DNA of 64,000 nt from an uncultured Lachnospiraceae bacterium (GTDB lineage Bacteria > Bacillota > Clostridia > Lachnospirales > Lachnospiraceae), in assembly GCA_910579395.1 (NCBI GenBank), contig CAJTUC010000009.1, positions 1 through 64,000 of the forward strand, in the 5' to 3' direction. Below the pieces are notes generated by a model. That model was not told the DNA's origin. It saw only the letters and a list, made by a program, of their open reading frames with translations, and ran no database searches. This document shows, piece after piece, positions 23,618 through 32,187 of the stretch. The position numbers and the translations under genes were made by a program. The number at the start of each line of letters is the position of its first letter. Positions within the stretch are counted from its first letter, which is position 1.

Positions 23618-24730
23618 ATGAACAGAAAACTGGTACATACGCCGGAAGGGGTTCGGGACATTTACGGCGACGAAGAAGAAAAAAAACTGAATGTGGAGAG
23701 ACTTTTATCGGAAAAAATTCATTCTTATGGCTGTCGTGACATTCAAACGCCGACCTTTGAATTTTTTGACGTTTTTTCCAAAGAGGTTGGAACAACACCG
23801 TCCAGGGAATTATATAAGTTTTTTGACAAAGAGGGCAACACACTTGTGCTGCGGCCTGATTTTACGCCATCTATCGCAAGATGTGCAGCGAAGTATTTTA
23901 TGGACGAAGAAGTTCCGATACGGCTTTGCTATCAGGGAAATACCTTTACCAATACATCCAATCTACAAGGGAAACTCAAAGAAGTTACGCAGATGGGCGT
24001 GGAATTGATTGGAGATTCTTCCGTTTATGCGGACGCGGAAATGATTGCAATGGTGATAGAGGCTCTTTACCATGCAGGGCTGACGGATTTCCAGGTGAGT
24101 ATCGGAAATCTGGAGTATTTCAAAGGTATCTGTGCGGAAGCAGGACTCGATGAAGAGACGGAGCTGACGCTCCGGGAGCTGATTTCCGGGAAAAATTATT
24201 TTGGCGCGGAAGAATTGCTCGCCAATAGAAAAGTAAAAGAAAAGGACAAGGAAGCGCTTTTGAAGACAAGCGACCTGTTCGGCTCGACGGATGCTCTGGA
24301 AGAAGCGCGAAAAGCAGTCAACAACGAGCGCTCCCTGAAAGCGGTCGAACGGCTGGAACAGGTATACAGGGTGCTTTGTGATTACGGCGTGGAAAAATAT
24401 GTTTCTTTTGATCTCACTATGCTGAGTAAGTATAATTACTATACGGGTATTATTTTCAAAGGCTATACTTATGGTGTTGGAGATACGATCGTCAAGGGAG
24501 GACGATATGATACGCTGCTTGGCCGCTTCGGGAAGGATGCACCGGCAATCGGCTTCATGATAGCGGTGGACGACCTGCTTCTTGCAATGGAACGTCAGAG
24601 CGTGCTGAGCGCTCATTCCGCAAAGCGGGTGCAGCTTACTTATCATGACGGAAACTTCAGCGAGAAGCTGCGGGAAGCCAGAATGCTTCGTGCAGAGGGC
24701 AAGGCCGTAGAGTTAATACCGGAGGTGTAG
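23618..24730 (+). CDS. hisZ: ATP phosphoribosyltransferase regulatory subunit
   Basis: A 370-residue HisRS-like protein. It has class II motif 2 remnants (LVLRPDFTPSIAR and RLCYQGNTF) and the glycine-rich KGGRYDTLLGRFG, but lacks the C-terminal anticodon-binding domain and is about 50 residues shorter than HisRS. Its place directly before a short hisG marks it as HisZ, which restores ATP binding and histidine feedback to HisG(S). AGAAAGGAT lies upstream of the start. The stop is two bases before hisG. Confidence 0.92.
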   Translation: MNRKLVHTPEGVRDIYGDEEEKKLNVERLLSEKIHSYGCRDIQTPTFEFFDVFSKEVGTTPSRELYKFFDKEGNTLVLRPDFTPSIARCAAKYFMDEEVPIRLCYQGNTFTNTSNLQGKLKEVTQMGVELIGDSSVYADAEMIAMVIEALYHAGLTDFQVSIGNLEYFKGICAEAGLDEETELTLRELISGKNYFGAEELLANRKVKEKDKEALLKTSDLFGSTDALEEARKAVNNERSLKAVERLEQVYRVLCDYGVEKYVSFDLTMLSKYNYYTGIIFKGYTYGVGDTIVKGGRYDTLLGRFGKDAPAIGFMIAVDDLLLAMERQSVLSAHSAKRVQLTYHDGNFSEKLREARMLRAEGKAVELIPEV

Positions 24731-24732
24731 GA

Positions 24733-25377
24733 ATGAATGAAGACAGATATCTGACTTTTGCGCTGGCAAAAGGCAGACTTGCTAATAAAACAATGGAATT
24801 GTTAGAGGAAATCGGCATTACCTGTGAAGAAATGAAAGACAAAAGTTCCAGAAAGCTGATTTTCGTTAATGAAGAGAAAAAGCTGAGATTTTTCCTGGCC
24901 AAGGGGCCGGACGTGCCGACTTATGTAGAATATGGTGCGGCGGACATCGGCGTTGTCGGCAAAGATACGATCATGGAAGAAAACAGGCATGTCTATGAAG
25001 TGCTGGATTTGGGATATGGGAAATGCCGGATGTGCATTTGCGGCCCGGATAGCGCAGAGGAACTTTTAAAGCATCATGAGATGATCCGCGTGGCAAGTAA
25101 ATATCCCAATATTGCCAAAGATTATTTTTACAATAAGAAGCATCAGACAGTGGATATCATCAAACTGAACGGTTCCGTAGAGCTTGGGCCGATCGTGGGC
25201 CTCTCCGATGTCATCGTGGATATCGTGGAAACGGGCTCTACGCTAAAGGAGAACGGACTGCGGGTATTGGAAGAAATCTGCCCGCTTTCGGCCCGCATGA
25301 TCGTTAATCAGGTGAGTATGCAGATGGAACCGGAACGGATTAAGAAGCTGATCACGGATTTGAGAAATCATCTGTAG
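24733..25377 (+). CDS. hisG: ATP phosphoribosyltransferase catalytic subunit, short form
   Basis: A 214-residue protein performing the first step of histidine synthesis (ATP plus PRPP to phosphoribosyl-ATP). It shows LAKGRL, the loop YGAADIGVVGKD and the PRPP-binding block IVDIVETGSTLKENGL. It lacks the C-terminal regulatory domain of long HisG and therefore needs HisZ. GGAGGT lies eight bases upstream. Confidence 0.94.
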   Translation: MNEDRYLTFALAKGRLANKTMELLEEIGITCEEMKDKSSRKLIFVNEEKKLRFFLAKGPDVPTYVEYGAADIGVVGKDTIMEENRHVYEVLDLGYGKCRMCICGPDSAEELLKHHEMIRVASKYPNIAKDYFYNKKHQTVDIIKLNGSVELGPIVGLSDVIVDIVETGSTLKENGLRVLEEICPLSARMIVNQVSMQMEPERIKKLITDLRNHL

Positions 25378-25417
25378 GAAAAATCTATTTGATTATGAGA
25401 AAGGCAGGAAATTACAT

Positions 25418-26707
25418 TTGAAAACGATAACCTTAACGGAACAGGCAAAGAAAGACTTGTTGAACAGTCTTTTAAAAAGAAGCCCGAACAACTATGGGCA
25501 GTATGAATCGGTGGTCGCTGAAATTGTTAACGATGTCAGGGAAAAAGGCGATGAGGCTGTTTTTGCCTATACGAAGAAATTTGATAAATGGGAGATTCAG
25601 ACGGACAATATCCGGGTGACGGAAGAAGAAATTGAAGAAGCTCTTGCAGGAGCGGAGAAGGAATTCGTCGAAGTGATGAAACGCTCTGCGGCGAATATTG
25701 CCGATTTTCATAAAAAACAGCTTCGGAACAGCTGGATTGATACGAAACCCGACGGTTCCATCCTGGGCCAGCGGATTCTGCCGATAGCCGTTTCCGGCGT
25801 CTATGTGCCGGGTGGGAAAGCTGCTTATCCGAGCAGTCTTTTGATGAATGTGATTCCGGCAAAGGTAGCCGGGGTAAAAAGAATTATCATGACGACACCA
25901 GCCGGGGCGGACGGTAAGGTAAATCCGGGAACCCTTGTTGCCGCGAGTATTGCGGGGGTAGATGAAATCTATAAGATTGGAGGCGCACAGGCCATTGCGG
26001 CGATGGCATTCGGTACGGAAAGCATTCCGAAGGTCGATAAGATTACGGGACCGGGCAATATTTTTGTCGCGCTGGCGAAGAAAGCATGTTTCGGTTATGT
26101 CAGCATTGACTCAATCGCCGGGCCGAGTGAAATACTCGTCATCGCAGATGAGACAGCAAAGCCGCGGTATGTGGCGGCCGACCTGCTCTCTCAGGCGGAG
26201 CATGATGAATTGGCGAGCGCGATTTTGATTACGACAAGCCGGAAACTCGCGGAGGAAGTGGCCGAGCAGATAGACGATTTTCTGAAAGAACTGTCCAGAT
26301 CGGAGATAATCAGAAAATCGTTAGAGCAGTACGGCTATATTCTGCTTGCGGATTCTATGGAAGATGCAATTTCAGCGGCAAATGCCATCGCTTCGGAGCA
26401 CCTTGAGATTTTGACAAAGAATCCCTATGATGTGATGACCAGGATTGAGAATGCCGGCGCGATCTTCCTTGGAGAGTATTCTTCAGAACCTCTTGGGGAT
26501 TATTATGCGGGGCCGAATCATATTCTGCCGACAAACGGAACGGCAAGATTTTTTTCGCCGCTCAATGTAGATGATTTCATGAAGAAAACGAGCATTATTT
26601 CTTATTCCAGAGAGGCGCTTGAACGGACGCACAAGGATATTGAACTGTTTGCGGAAAAAGAGGGTCTGACGGCACATGCGAACTCTGTGCGGGTACGCTT
26701 TCAATAG
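25418..26707 (+). CDS. hisD: Histidinol dehydrogenase
   Basis: A 429-residue protein that oxidises L-histidinol to histidine in two NAD-dependent steps. It shows YVPGGKAAYPSSLLMNVIPAKVAGV, the signature SIAGPSEILVIADE, zinc-site residues in QAEHDE, and a C-terminal SVRVRF. The start is TTG with GAGAAAGGCAGG upstream, close to the element tail but without hairpins. A long hairpin begins at its stop codon. Confidence 0.95.
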   Translation: MKTITLTEQAKKDLLNSLLKRSPNNYGQYESVVAEIVNDVREKGDEAVFAYTKKFDKWEIQTDNIRVTEEEIEEALAGAEKEFVEVMKRSAANIADFHKKQLRNSWIDTKPDGSILGQRILPIAVSGVYVPGGKAAYPSSLLMNVIPAKVAGVKRIIMTTPAGADGKVNPGTLVAASIAGVDEIYKIGGAQAIAAMAFGTESIPKVDKITGPGNIFVALAKKACFGYVSIDSIAGPSEILVIADETAKPRYVAADLLSQAEHDELASAILITTSRKLAEEVAEQIDDFLKELSRSEIIRKSLEQYGYILLADSMEDAISAANAIASEHLEILTKNPYDVMTRIENAGAIFLGEYSSEPLGDYYAGPNHILPTNGTARFFSPLNVDDFMKKTSIISYSREALERTHKDIELFAEKEGLTAHANSVRVRFQ

Positions 26708-26762
26708 CACAAAGAGAATTTCCAAGTCTGCAAGACGCAGATTAAGAAATCCTCTTTGTGTT
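26704..26762 (+). repeat. Long hairpin directly after hisD (type 2-like)
   Basis: CACAAAGAG (from 26708) pairs with CTCTTTGTG, and inner segments ATTTC/GAAAT and TCTGC/GCAGA extend the stem with internal bulges (AAG, TTAAG). No T run follows, so it is not a standard terminator. It may protect the upstream RNA or mark a processing site between hisD and hisB. Confidence 0.6.
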
Positions 26763-26792
26763 GGTATTGGGAATTTAAAAGAGAGGACAGAA

Positions 26793-26875
26793 GGTTGAAA
26801 ATTTCTAATTTTCAACCGCGAGTTTGAGCCTTACGGCCCAAACATCGCAGGCTGAGGAAAGGCATAGGTATAGAT
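26793..26875 (+). repeat. Type 1 hairpin leader element in front of hisB (best-formed copy)
   Basis: Hairpin 1 (26793-26817) pairs GGTTGAAAAT with ATTTTCAACC. Hairpin 2 (26818-26848) pairs GCGAGTTTG.GCC with GGC.CAAACATCGC around TTAC. The tail AGGCTGAGGAAAGGCATAGG (26849-26868) provides GAGGAAAGG, then ATAGAT and ATG 26876. Confidence 0.75.
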
Positions 26876-27466
26876 ATGGATAGAAAGGCGGAAGTAAAAC
26901 GCAGGACGAAGGAAACGGATATCGCGCTTTCTCTTGGGATTGATGGTGCGGGAAAGGGAGATATAAAGACAGGCATCGGTTTTTTTGATCATATGCTGGA
27001 AGGCTTTGCAAAACATGGTTTTTTCGATCTGACTTTATCAGTCAATGGCGATCTGCATGTTGACGGGCATCATACAGTCGAAGATGTCGGTATCGTACTC
27101 GGACAGGCAGTTAAAGAAGCTGTCGGTGATAAAGCCGGAATCAGACGTTATGGTTATTTTGTACTGCCTATGGATGACGCCTTGTGTTTATGTGCCGTCG
27201 ATCTGTGCGGCAGACCCTATTTTGAGTTTGTCTGCGATTTTAAGAAAGAGCGCGTCGGGACGCTCGATACAGAACTCGTAAAGGAATTTTTTCAGGCGGT
27301 CTCTTACAGTGCTGGAATGAATCTTCATATCAGGATGCTTTCTGGTGAAAATGCACATCATATGATAGAAGCGATGTTCAAGGCTTTTGGGAAGGCATTG
27401 GATATGGCGACGGGACTGGATGAAAGGGTTACGGGGGTTTTAAGTACAAAAGGAAGCCTTGGCTAA
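26876..27466 (+). CDS. hisB: Imidazoleglycerol-phosphate dehydratase
   Basis: A 196-residue monofunctional HisB. The metal-binding motifs are GFFDHMLEGFAKHG, DGHHTVEDVGI and, near the end, ENAHHMIEAMFKAFGKAL. It removes water from imidazole-glycerol phosphate to give imidazole-acetol phosphate. It follows hisD after a 168-base gap filled by two hairpin structures; hisC, hisH, hisA and hisF are not found between or after these genes. Confidence 0.95.
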   Translation: MDRKAEVKRRTKETDIALSLGIDGAGKGDIKTGIGFFDHMLEGFAKHGFFDLTLSVNGDLHVDGHHTVEDVGIVLGQAVKEAVGDKAGIRRYGYFVLPMDDALCLCAVDLCGRPYFEFVCDFKKERVGTLDTELVKEFFQAVSYSAGMNLHIRMLSGENAHHMIEAMFKAFGKALDMATGLDERVTGVLSTKGSLG

Positions 27467-27484
27467 AAAGAACGGGGGAAGAAA

Positions 27485-28765
27485 ATGTACAAGAAGTTGA
27501 TACCATGTATTTATCTGTATAAGGGGAATGCTGTTAAGGGCTTTTCGGACAGCACCATTCTGGATACCAATCCGGTATCGCTCAGTAAATTTTATGGGGA
27601 TAACAATGCGGATGAATTAATTGTATATGACTTATCTGAAGGGGATGCGGAACACGAAGAGGCGCTTGATATCATCAAGAGTATCTGTACGGAAGCGGAG
27701 ATTCCGGTAATCGGCACCGGAAATGTACATCGGATGGAGGACATTAAGAAACTTCTCTATGCCGGTTGTAAAAAAGCAGCTCTGAACTATTCCAAAGACG
27801 GAAATATAGAGATTACGAAAGAAGTTTCCCTGAAATTTGGCAAAGACAAAATCGCCGCCTGTATTTCGGATGTGAAGGAAATCACGAATAACGGGGAACT
27901 TTTGGAAACCTATGTGGAAGAATTGATTCTCGTGAAAGAGCGTTGTATCAAAGATGCGATTGCTGTTTCCGGTCTTCCAATGATCGTATCCGTTCCGGAA
28001 GTATCTTTGGATAAAATTCTGGAACTGCTTTCCAAAGAGAATATATGCGGCATATCCGGGTATGCGATCAATGAGAATGCAAAAGAACTGCTGGCAATCA
28101 AAAAACTCTGTCAGACAAACGGCATTTCGGTTAATGCTTATGATGCAAAGATCACCTGGGATGAGTTCAAATTAAATTCCGACGGGCATATTACCGTCGT
28201 CGTGCAGGATTATAAGACCGATGAGGTGTTAATGGTCGCTTATATGAATGAAGAAGCATATAACAAGACGCTTGAGACCGGCATCATGACTTATTACAGC
28301 CGGAGCCGGGATGAATTATGGGTAAAAGGCGAGACGAGCGGCCACTATCAGTATGTCAAATCGCTGACGGCGGACTGCGATAAAGACACGATTCTTGCCA
28401 AAGTATCCCAGGTGGGCGCAGCCTGTCACACGGGGGCGCATTCATGCTTTTTCAATGAAATCATGCAGAAAGAATATGAGGAAACGAATCCGCTCAGGGT
28501 GTTTGAGAAAGTGTTCGCCGTGATTCAGGACAGAAAGGTGCATCCGAAAGAGGGTTCTTATACCAACTATCTTTTTGACAAAGGAATTGACAAGATTCTG
28601 AAAAAATTGGGCGAGGAGGCAACGGAAATCGTTATCGCTGCCAAAAATCCCAATGCAAATGAGATAAAATACGAAATTTCCGACTTTCTTTATCATATGA
28701 TGGTGCTTATGGCAGAAAAAGGCGTTACATGGGAGGAAATTACTTCAGAACTGGCGAAAAGATAG
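27485..28765 (+). CDS. hisI: HisIE with an N-terminal degenerate HisF-like barrel
   Basis: A 426-residue protein. Residues 1-210 resemble a HisA/HisF barrel, but the catalytic aspartate of HisF (in IPCLDVKDG) is replaced: the protein reads IPCIYLYKGNAVKGF, with Tyr10 in its place. Residues about 222-335 are phosphoribosyl-AMP cyclohydrolase (ADCDKDT and CHTGAHSCFF hold the metal residues). Residues 336-426 are phosphoribosyl-ATP pyrophosphatase (KKLGEEATEIVIAAK, EISDFLYHMMVL). So it performs steps two and three, and the barrel is probably structural or regulatory. GGGGGAAG precedes the start. Confidence 0.9.
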   Translation: MYKKLIPCIYLYKGNAVKGFSDSTILDTNPVSLSKFYGDNNADELIVYDLSEGDAEHEEALDIIKSICTEAEIPVIGTGNVHRMEDIKKLLYAGCKKAALNYSKDGNIEITKEVSLKFGKDKIAACISDVKEITNNGELLETYVEELILVKERCIKDAIAVSGLPMIVSVPEVSLDKILELLSKENICGISGYAINENAKELLAIKKLCQTNGISVNAYDAKITWDEFKLNSDGHITVVVQDYKTDEVLMVAYMNEEAYNKTLETGIMTYYSRSRDELWVKGETSGHYQYVKSLTADCDKDTILAKVSQVGAACHTGAHSCFFNEIMQKEYEETNPLRVFEKVFAVIQDRKVHPKEGSYTNYLFDKGIDKILKKLGEEATEIVIAAKNPNANEIKYEISDFLYHMMVLMAEKGVTWEEITSELAKR

Positions 28766-28786
28766 GACAATACCTCTGGCGGAGCA

Positions 28787-28814
28787 GTACTGTATGGCAG
28801 ATACGTTCTTTTTT
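28787..28814 (+). terminator. Possible weak terminator of the his operon
   Basis: GTACTG (28787-28792) can pair with CAG.TAC (28798-28804), followed by TTCTTTTTT. The stem is short and imperfect. Confidence 0.4.
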
Positions 28815-28865
28815 GACCTGCCCTTTCATAAAATAGGTTGAAAGCATGTCATGAAAGGTATCGTT

Positions 28866-29303
28866 ATGTTGAACAGACAGGAAAGGGATATATCACAACA
28901 GGGAACAAGACAGGTACCGGTCGAAAAAAAGATGAAGCTGGCACAGTACATACGGGCGGAAAATATGGATAACCGTATGAAAATCAGACAGCGTGAAAAA
29001 ATACTGTATGGTACGGAAAGTATGCCGCCTCTATTTCATAAAGGAGAGCCGCTGCGGATGACGGAATATATGGGCGGCGGGGAGGGAACTGAAGAACCGG
29101 TGCCCGAAGCAGGTACCTTCCGGCTCCGTATGGCGGCTGCCATTTTGCTGTTTATCGGATTTTTATTATGCGATGCCGGGCAGTATCAACTGTTTGGGTA
29201 TTCCATGAATGATATTTACGGAATGATTTCAGAAGATTATTTTCAGATTTATGATGCGGAGCATCCGGAAGAACTGCCTCAGCTGTCGGAATTACTCAAA
29301 TAA
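28866..29303 (+). CDS. Small single-pass membrane protein of unknown function
   Basis: A 145-residue protein. The first 85 residues are polar and charged, a single membrane helix lies near residues 86-105 (MAAAILLFIGFLLCDAG), and the tail is acidic. This suggests one anchor with a cytoplasmic N-terminal region. The family is not recognised. The start is uncertain: ATG 28866 has AAAGG seven bases upstream; ATG 28851 would add MKGIV. Upstream, CCTTTCAT and ATGAAAGG flank the GGTTGAAAG sequence as an inverted repeat. Confidence 0.65.
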   Translation: MLNRQERDISQQGTRQVPVEKKMKLAQYIRAENMDNRMKIRQREKILYGTESMPPLFHKGEPLRMTEYMGGGEGTEEPVPEAGTFRLRMAAAILLFIGFLLCDAGQYQLFGYSMNDIYGMISEDYFQIYDAEHPEELPQLSELLK

Positions 29304-29309
29304 ATACGA

Positions 29310-29448
29310 TATAATAGACGCAGGCCCGGCGGCTTGCGTTAGTGAGGAGAGCATGCTCGCATGTTCGAAGAATGGTGAATGATGATCATGAATCTCTGAT
29401 TCATGATATATTGTTGTTACAAAAACTGGAAGGTTAGAAAGAAAAACA
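29310..29448 (+). promoter_or_regulatory. Promoter box and structured leader of the RNase G / L21 gene group
   Basis: TATAAT at 29310-29315 is followed by a leader of about 130 bases with three potential hairpins: ACGCAGGC/GCTTGCGT (29318-29339), the palindrome GAGCATGCTC, and ATCATGAATC/GATTCATGAT (29383-29405). No good -35 box is visible. It is not one of the type 1 elements. Confidence 0.4.
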
Positions 29449-31344
29449 ATGGGAAGAAAACTGGCGTTATCGGATGAAATTTTAATGAAGGTGGAGAAAC
29501 CTGCCCGTTATATTGGCAATGAATTCAATGCGGTCATGAAAGACAAAGGAAATGTAGATATCCGTTTTTGTATGTGTTTTCCGGATATTTATGAAATTGG
29601 TATGTCGCATCTCGGTATTCAGATTTTGTACAGTATGTTCAATTCATGGGAGGATGTATGGTGTGAACGGGTATATTCTCCCTGGATCGATTTGGACAAA
29701 ATCATGCGGGAAAAGGAGATTCCCCTGTTTGCACTGGAATCTCAGGACCCCATAAAGAATATGGATTTTCTTGGCATCACGCTCCAATATGAAATGTGCT
29801 ATACGAATATTCTGCAGATACTGGACCTTTCGCAGATTCCCCTGTTTTCAAAGGATAGGCGTGAAACGGATCCGATCGTTATCGGCGGCGGGCCGTGCAG
29901 TTATAACCCGGAACCGATTGCCTCATTTTTTGACCTGTTCTATATCGGGGAAGGGGAAACGCAGTACCGCAAATTACTTGATATTTATAAGGAGAATCGG
30001 AGAACGGGCGGAAGCCGTCTGGAATTTCTGCAAAGAGCTTCCGCGCTTCCGGGCTTTTATGTGCCCGCTTTTTATGAGGAAGAATATAAGGAAGACGGAA
30101 CGATAAAGGGCCGGAGAAAATTATATGAAAATGCACCGGATACGATCTTAAAAGAAATCGTCATGGATGTTTCGGATACATATTATCCAATAAAGCCGGT
30201 TGTGCCCTTTATGCAGATTACCCAGGACCGTGTCGTTCTGGAGATTCAAAGGGGCTGTATCAGGGGCTGCCGTTTCTGCCAGGCCGGTCAGCTGTATCGG
30301 CCGGTCAGAGAGCGTGATGTCGATGTTCTGAAGAAGTATGCGGTGGAAATGCTGAAAAATACGGGATATGATGAAATTTCGCTGAGTTCTTTAAGTTCCA
30401 GTGATTATTCCGGATTGAATGAACTGCTTGAATTTCTGATTCAGGAATGTCGGGAAAAACATATCAATATATCGCTGCCATCCCTCAGAATCGATGCTTT
30501 TTCGCTTGATGTAATGAGCAAAGTGCAGGATGTGAAGAAAAGCAGTCTTACTTTTGCACCGGAAGCAGGAAGTCAGCGGCTGCGCGATGTTATTAATAAG
30601 GGACTGACGAAAGAGGATATTTTAAACGGCGCTGCGCTCGCTTTTGAGGGCGGCTGGACAAGAGTGAAACTGTATTTTATGCTCGGGCTTCCCACGGAAA
30701 CGGAAGAGGACATTCTGGGAATCGGAGAACTTTCCAATGACATCGCCGCAGTGTTTTTCGATACGGTGCCTAAGGAAAAGCGCACGAATGGCAGAGTACA
30801 GATTGTTACGAGCACCTCTTTCTTTATTCCGAAGCCGTTTACGCCGTTTCAGTGGGCGAGGATGTGTACGAAAGAAGAATTTATCGAAAAGGCTTATCAG
30901 ACAAAAAAGGGTATTATGACGCAGCTGAACCAGAAAAGCATCAAATATAACTGGCATGAAGCCGATGTCAGTGTTCTGGAAGGCATTTTTGCAAGGGGTG
31001 ACAGAAAACTTGCAAATGTCATTGCCAAAGCCTATGAAAAGGGCTGTATGTTCGATTCCTGGAGCGAGTGTTTCCATAACGATGTCTGGATGGAATGCTT
31101 TACCCAGTGCGGCGTTGACCCGGATTTTTATACGACGAGGGAACGGGCCGAAGATGAAATTTTCCCATGGGATTTCTTAGACTGCGGCGTGACGAAAGAA
31201 TTTCTGCTTCGGGAGTGGAAGAAAGCGATGGCACAGACCGTTTCTCCCAATTGCCGGAAACAATGTCAGGGATGCGGCGCAAATCGATTTGGAGGCGGCG
31301 TATGTCTTGAAAAGAACCGGACAACGATTCCGCAGCAGACGTGA
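29449..31344 (+). CDS. Radical SAM protein, TIGR03960 family (B12-binding type)
   Basis: A 631-residue protein. The N-terminal region (about 25-170) has a cobalamin-binding-like fold (CFPDIYEIGMSHLGIQILY). The radical SAM motif is CIRGCRFCQAG (about 270). The C-terminus has a further Cys cluster (CRKQCQGCGANRFGGGVC). This family always occurs with the smaller partner encoded next and usually with RNase G, which suggests RNA or ribosome-related modification; the reaction is unknown. AAGG lies before the start. It begins a collinear run of genes extending to rsfS. Confidence 0.9.
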   Translation: MGRKLALSDEILMKVEKPARYIGNEFNAVMKDKGNVDIRFCMCFPDIYEIGMSHLGIQILYSMFNSWEDVWCERVYSPWIDLDKIMREKEIPLFALESQDPIKNMDFLGITLQYEMCYTNILQILDLSQIPLFSKDRRETDPIVIGGGPCSYNPEPIASFFDLFYIGEGETQYRKLLDIYKENRRTGGSRLEFLQRASALPGFYVPAFYEEEYKEDGTIKGRRKLYENAPDTILKEIVMDVSDTYYPIKPVVPFMQITQDRVVLEIQRGCIRGCRFCQAGQLYRPVRERDVDVLKKYAVEMLKNTGYDEISLSSLSSSDYSGLNELLEFLIQECREKHINISLPSLRIDAFSLDVMSKVQDVKKSSLTFAPEAGSQRLRDVINKGLTKEDILNGAALAFEGGWTRVKLYFMLGLPTETEEDILGIGELSNDIAAVFFDTVPKEKRTNGRVQIVTSTSFFIPKPFTPFQWARMCTKEEFIEKAYQTKKGIMTQLNQKSIKYNWHEADVSVLEGIFARGDRKLANVIAKAYEKGCMFDSWSECFHNDVWMECFTQCGVDPDFYTTRERAEDEIFPWDFLDCGVTKEFLLREWKKAMAQTVSPNCRKQCQGCGANRFGGGVCLEKNRTTIPQQT

Positions 31345-31361
31345 AGAAAGCAGGTTAGGCG

Positions 31362-32129
31362 ATGAAAATCAGAATAAAATTTGCAAAATACGGCGTTATG
31401 AAGTTTATCGGGCATCTGGATGTGATGCGTTTTTTCCAGAAGGCGATTCGCAGGGCGGAAATCGATATCCGTTATTCGGAAGGTTTCAGTCCGCATCCGG
31501 TCATGTCTTTTGCGGCGCCCCTTGGTGTCGGTATGGAGAGTATGGGAGAATATCTTGATATCGAAGTGCTGACCATGACATCGGAGGAAGAAATGAAAGA
31601 TGCGCTGAACCGGGCGATGACAGAAGGAATTTCGGTACTGTCGGTAACGGTGCTGCCCGATACAGCAAAGAACGCAATGGCGAGCGTGGCGGCGGCAAGA
31701 TATCAGCTCGCATACCGTACGGAAGGAACGGAAGAATGCACGGAGAATGTGTCGAAAGAGTGCCTGTGTCGATTCCCGATCGATCATATAGAAGAAAAGC
31801 TTGCCGCTTTTTATGCAAAAGAACGGATTCCTGTCATGAAAAAGACCAAAAAGGGAGAGCGGGAACTGGATTTGAAACCGGGTATTTTTGAACTGAAGAT
31901 AGAAGAAGTGCCCCATCCGTTCGAAAACGACGGAAAGACATATCAGGTAATATCCATGCTGATAGATGCGAGCAGCAGCGGCAATATCAAGCCGGTGATG
32001 GTATTCGATGCCTTCTGCCAGGACTGTATGGCATCCCTTCCGCCGTATTCCTGTCAGATCACGAGAATAGATACGCTGACAAATCTTGCCGCGGAAGGCG
32101 AAACGCCGGTATTTGTGCCGCTTGGATAG
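31362..32129 (+). CDS. TIGR03936 (DUF2344) partner of the radical SAM protein
   Basis: A 255-residue protein. The start MKIRIKFAKYGVMKFIGHLDVMRFFQKAIRRA and the segment YSEGFSPHPVMSFAAPLGVGMES are characteristic of the radical-SAM-linked family. In some genomes it is fused to the C-terminus of the radical SAM protein. No catalytic residues are known. It lies 17 bases downstream of its partner. Confidence 0.9.
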   Translation: MKIRIKFAKYGVMKFIGHLDVMRFFQKAIRRAEIDIRYSEGFSPHPVMSFAAPLGVGMESMGEYLDIEVLTMTSEEEMKDALNRAMTEGISVLSVTVLPDTAKNAMASVAAARYQLAYRTEGTEECTENVSKECLCRFPIDHIEEKLAAFYAKERIPVMKKTKKGERELDLKPGIFELKIEEVPHPFENDGKTYQVISMLIDASSSGNIKPVMVFDAFCQDCMASLPPYSCQITRIDTLTNLAAEGETPVFVPLG

Positions 32130-32187
32130 ATTGAAGATACAGCGTTCTTCAAACTGATGATTCATGCAGCAGAGAGGAAGGTTTGCC

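Noticed and set aside
23963..24646. A 227-codon minus-strand open frame
   Set aside because: It is the shadow of hisZ on the other strand.
23618..24730. Histidyl-tRNA synthetase
   Set aside because: It is directly followed by a short-form hisG and lacks the C-terminal anticodon-binding domain, so HisZ fits better.
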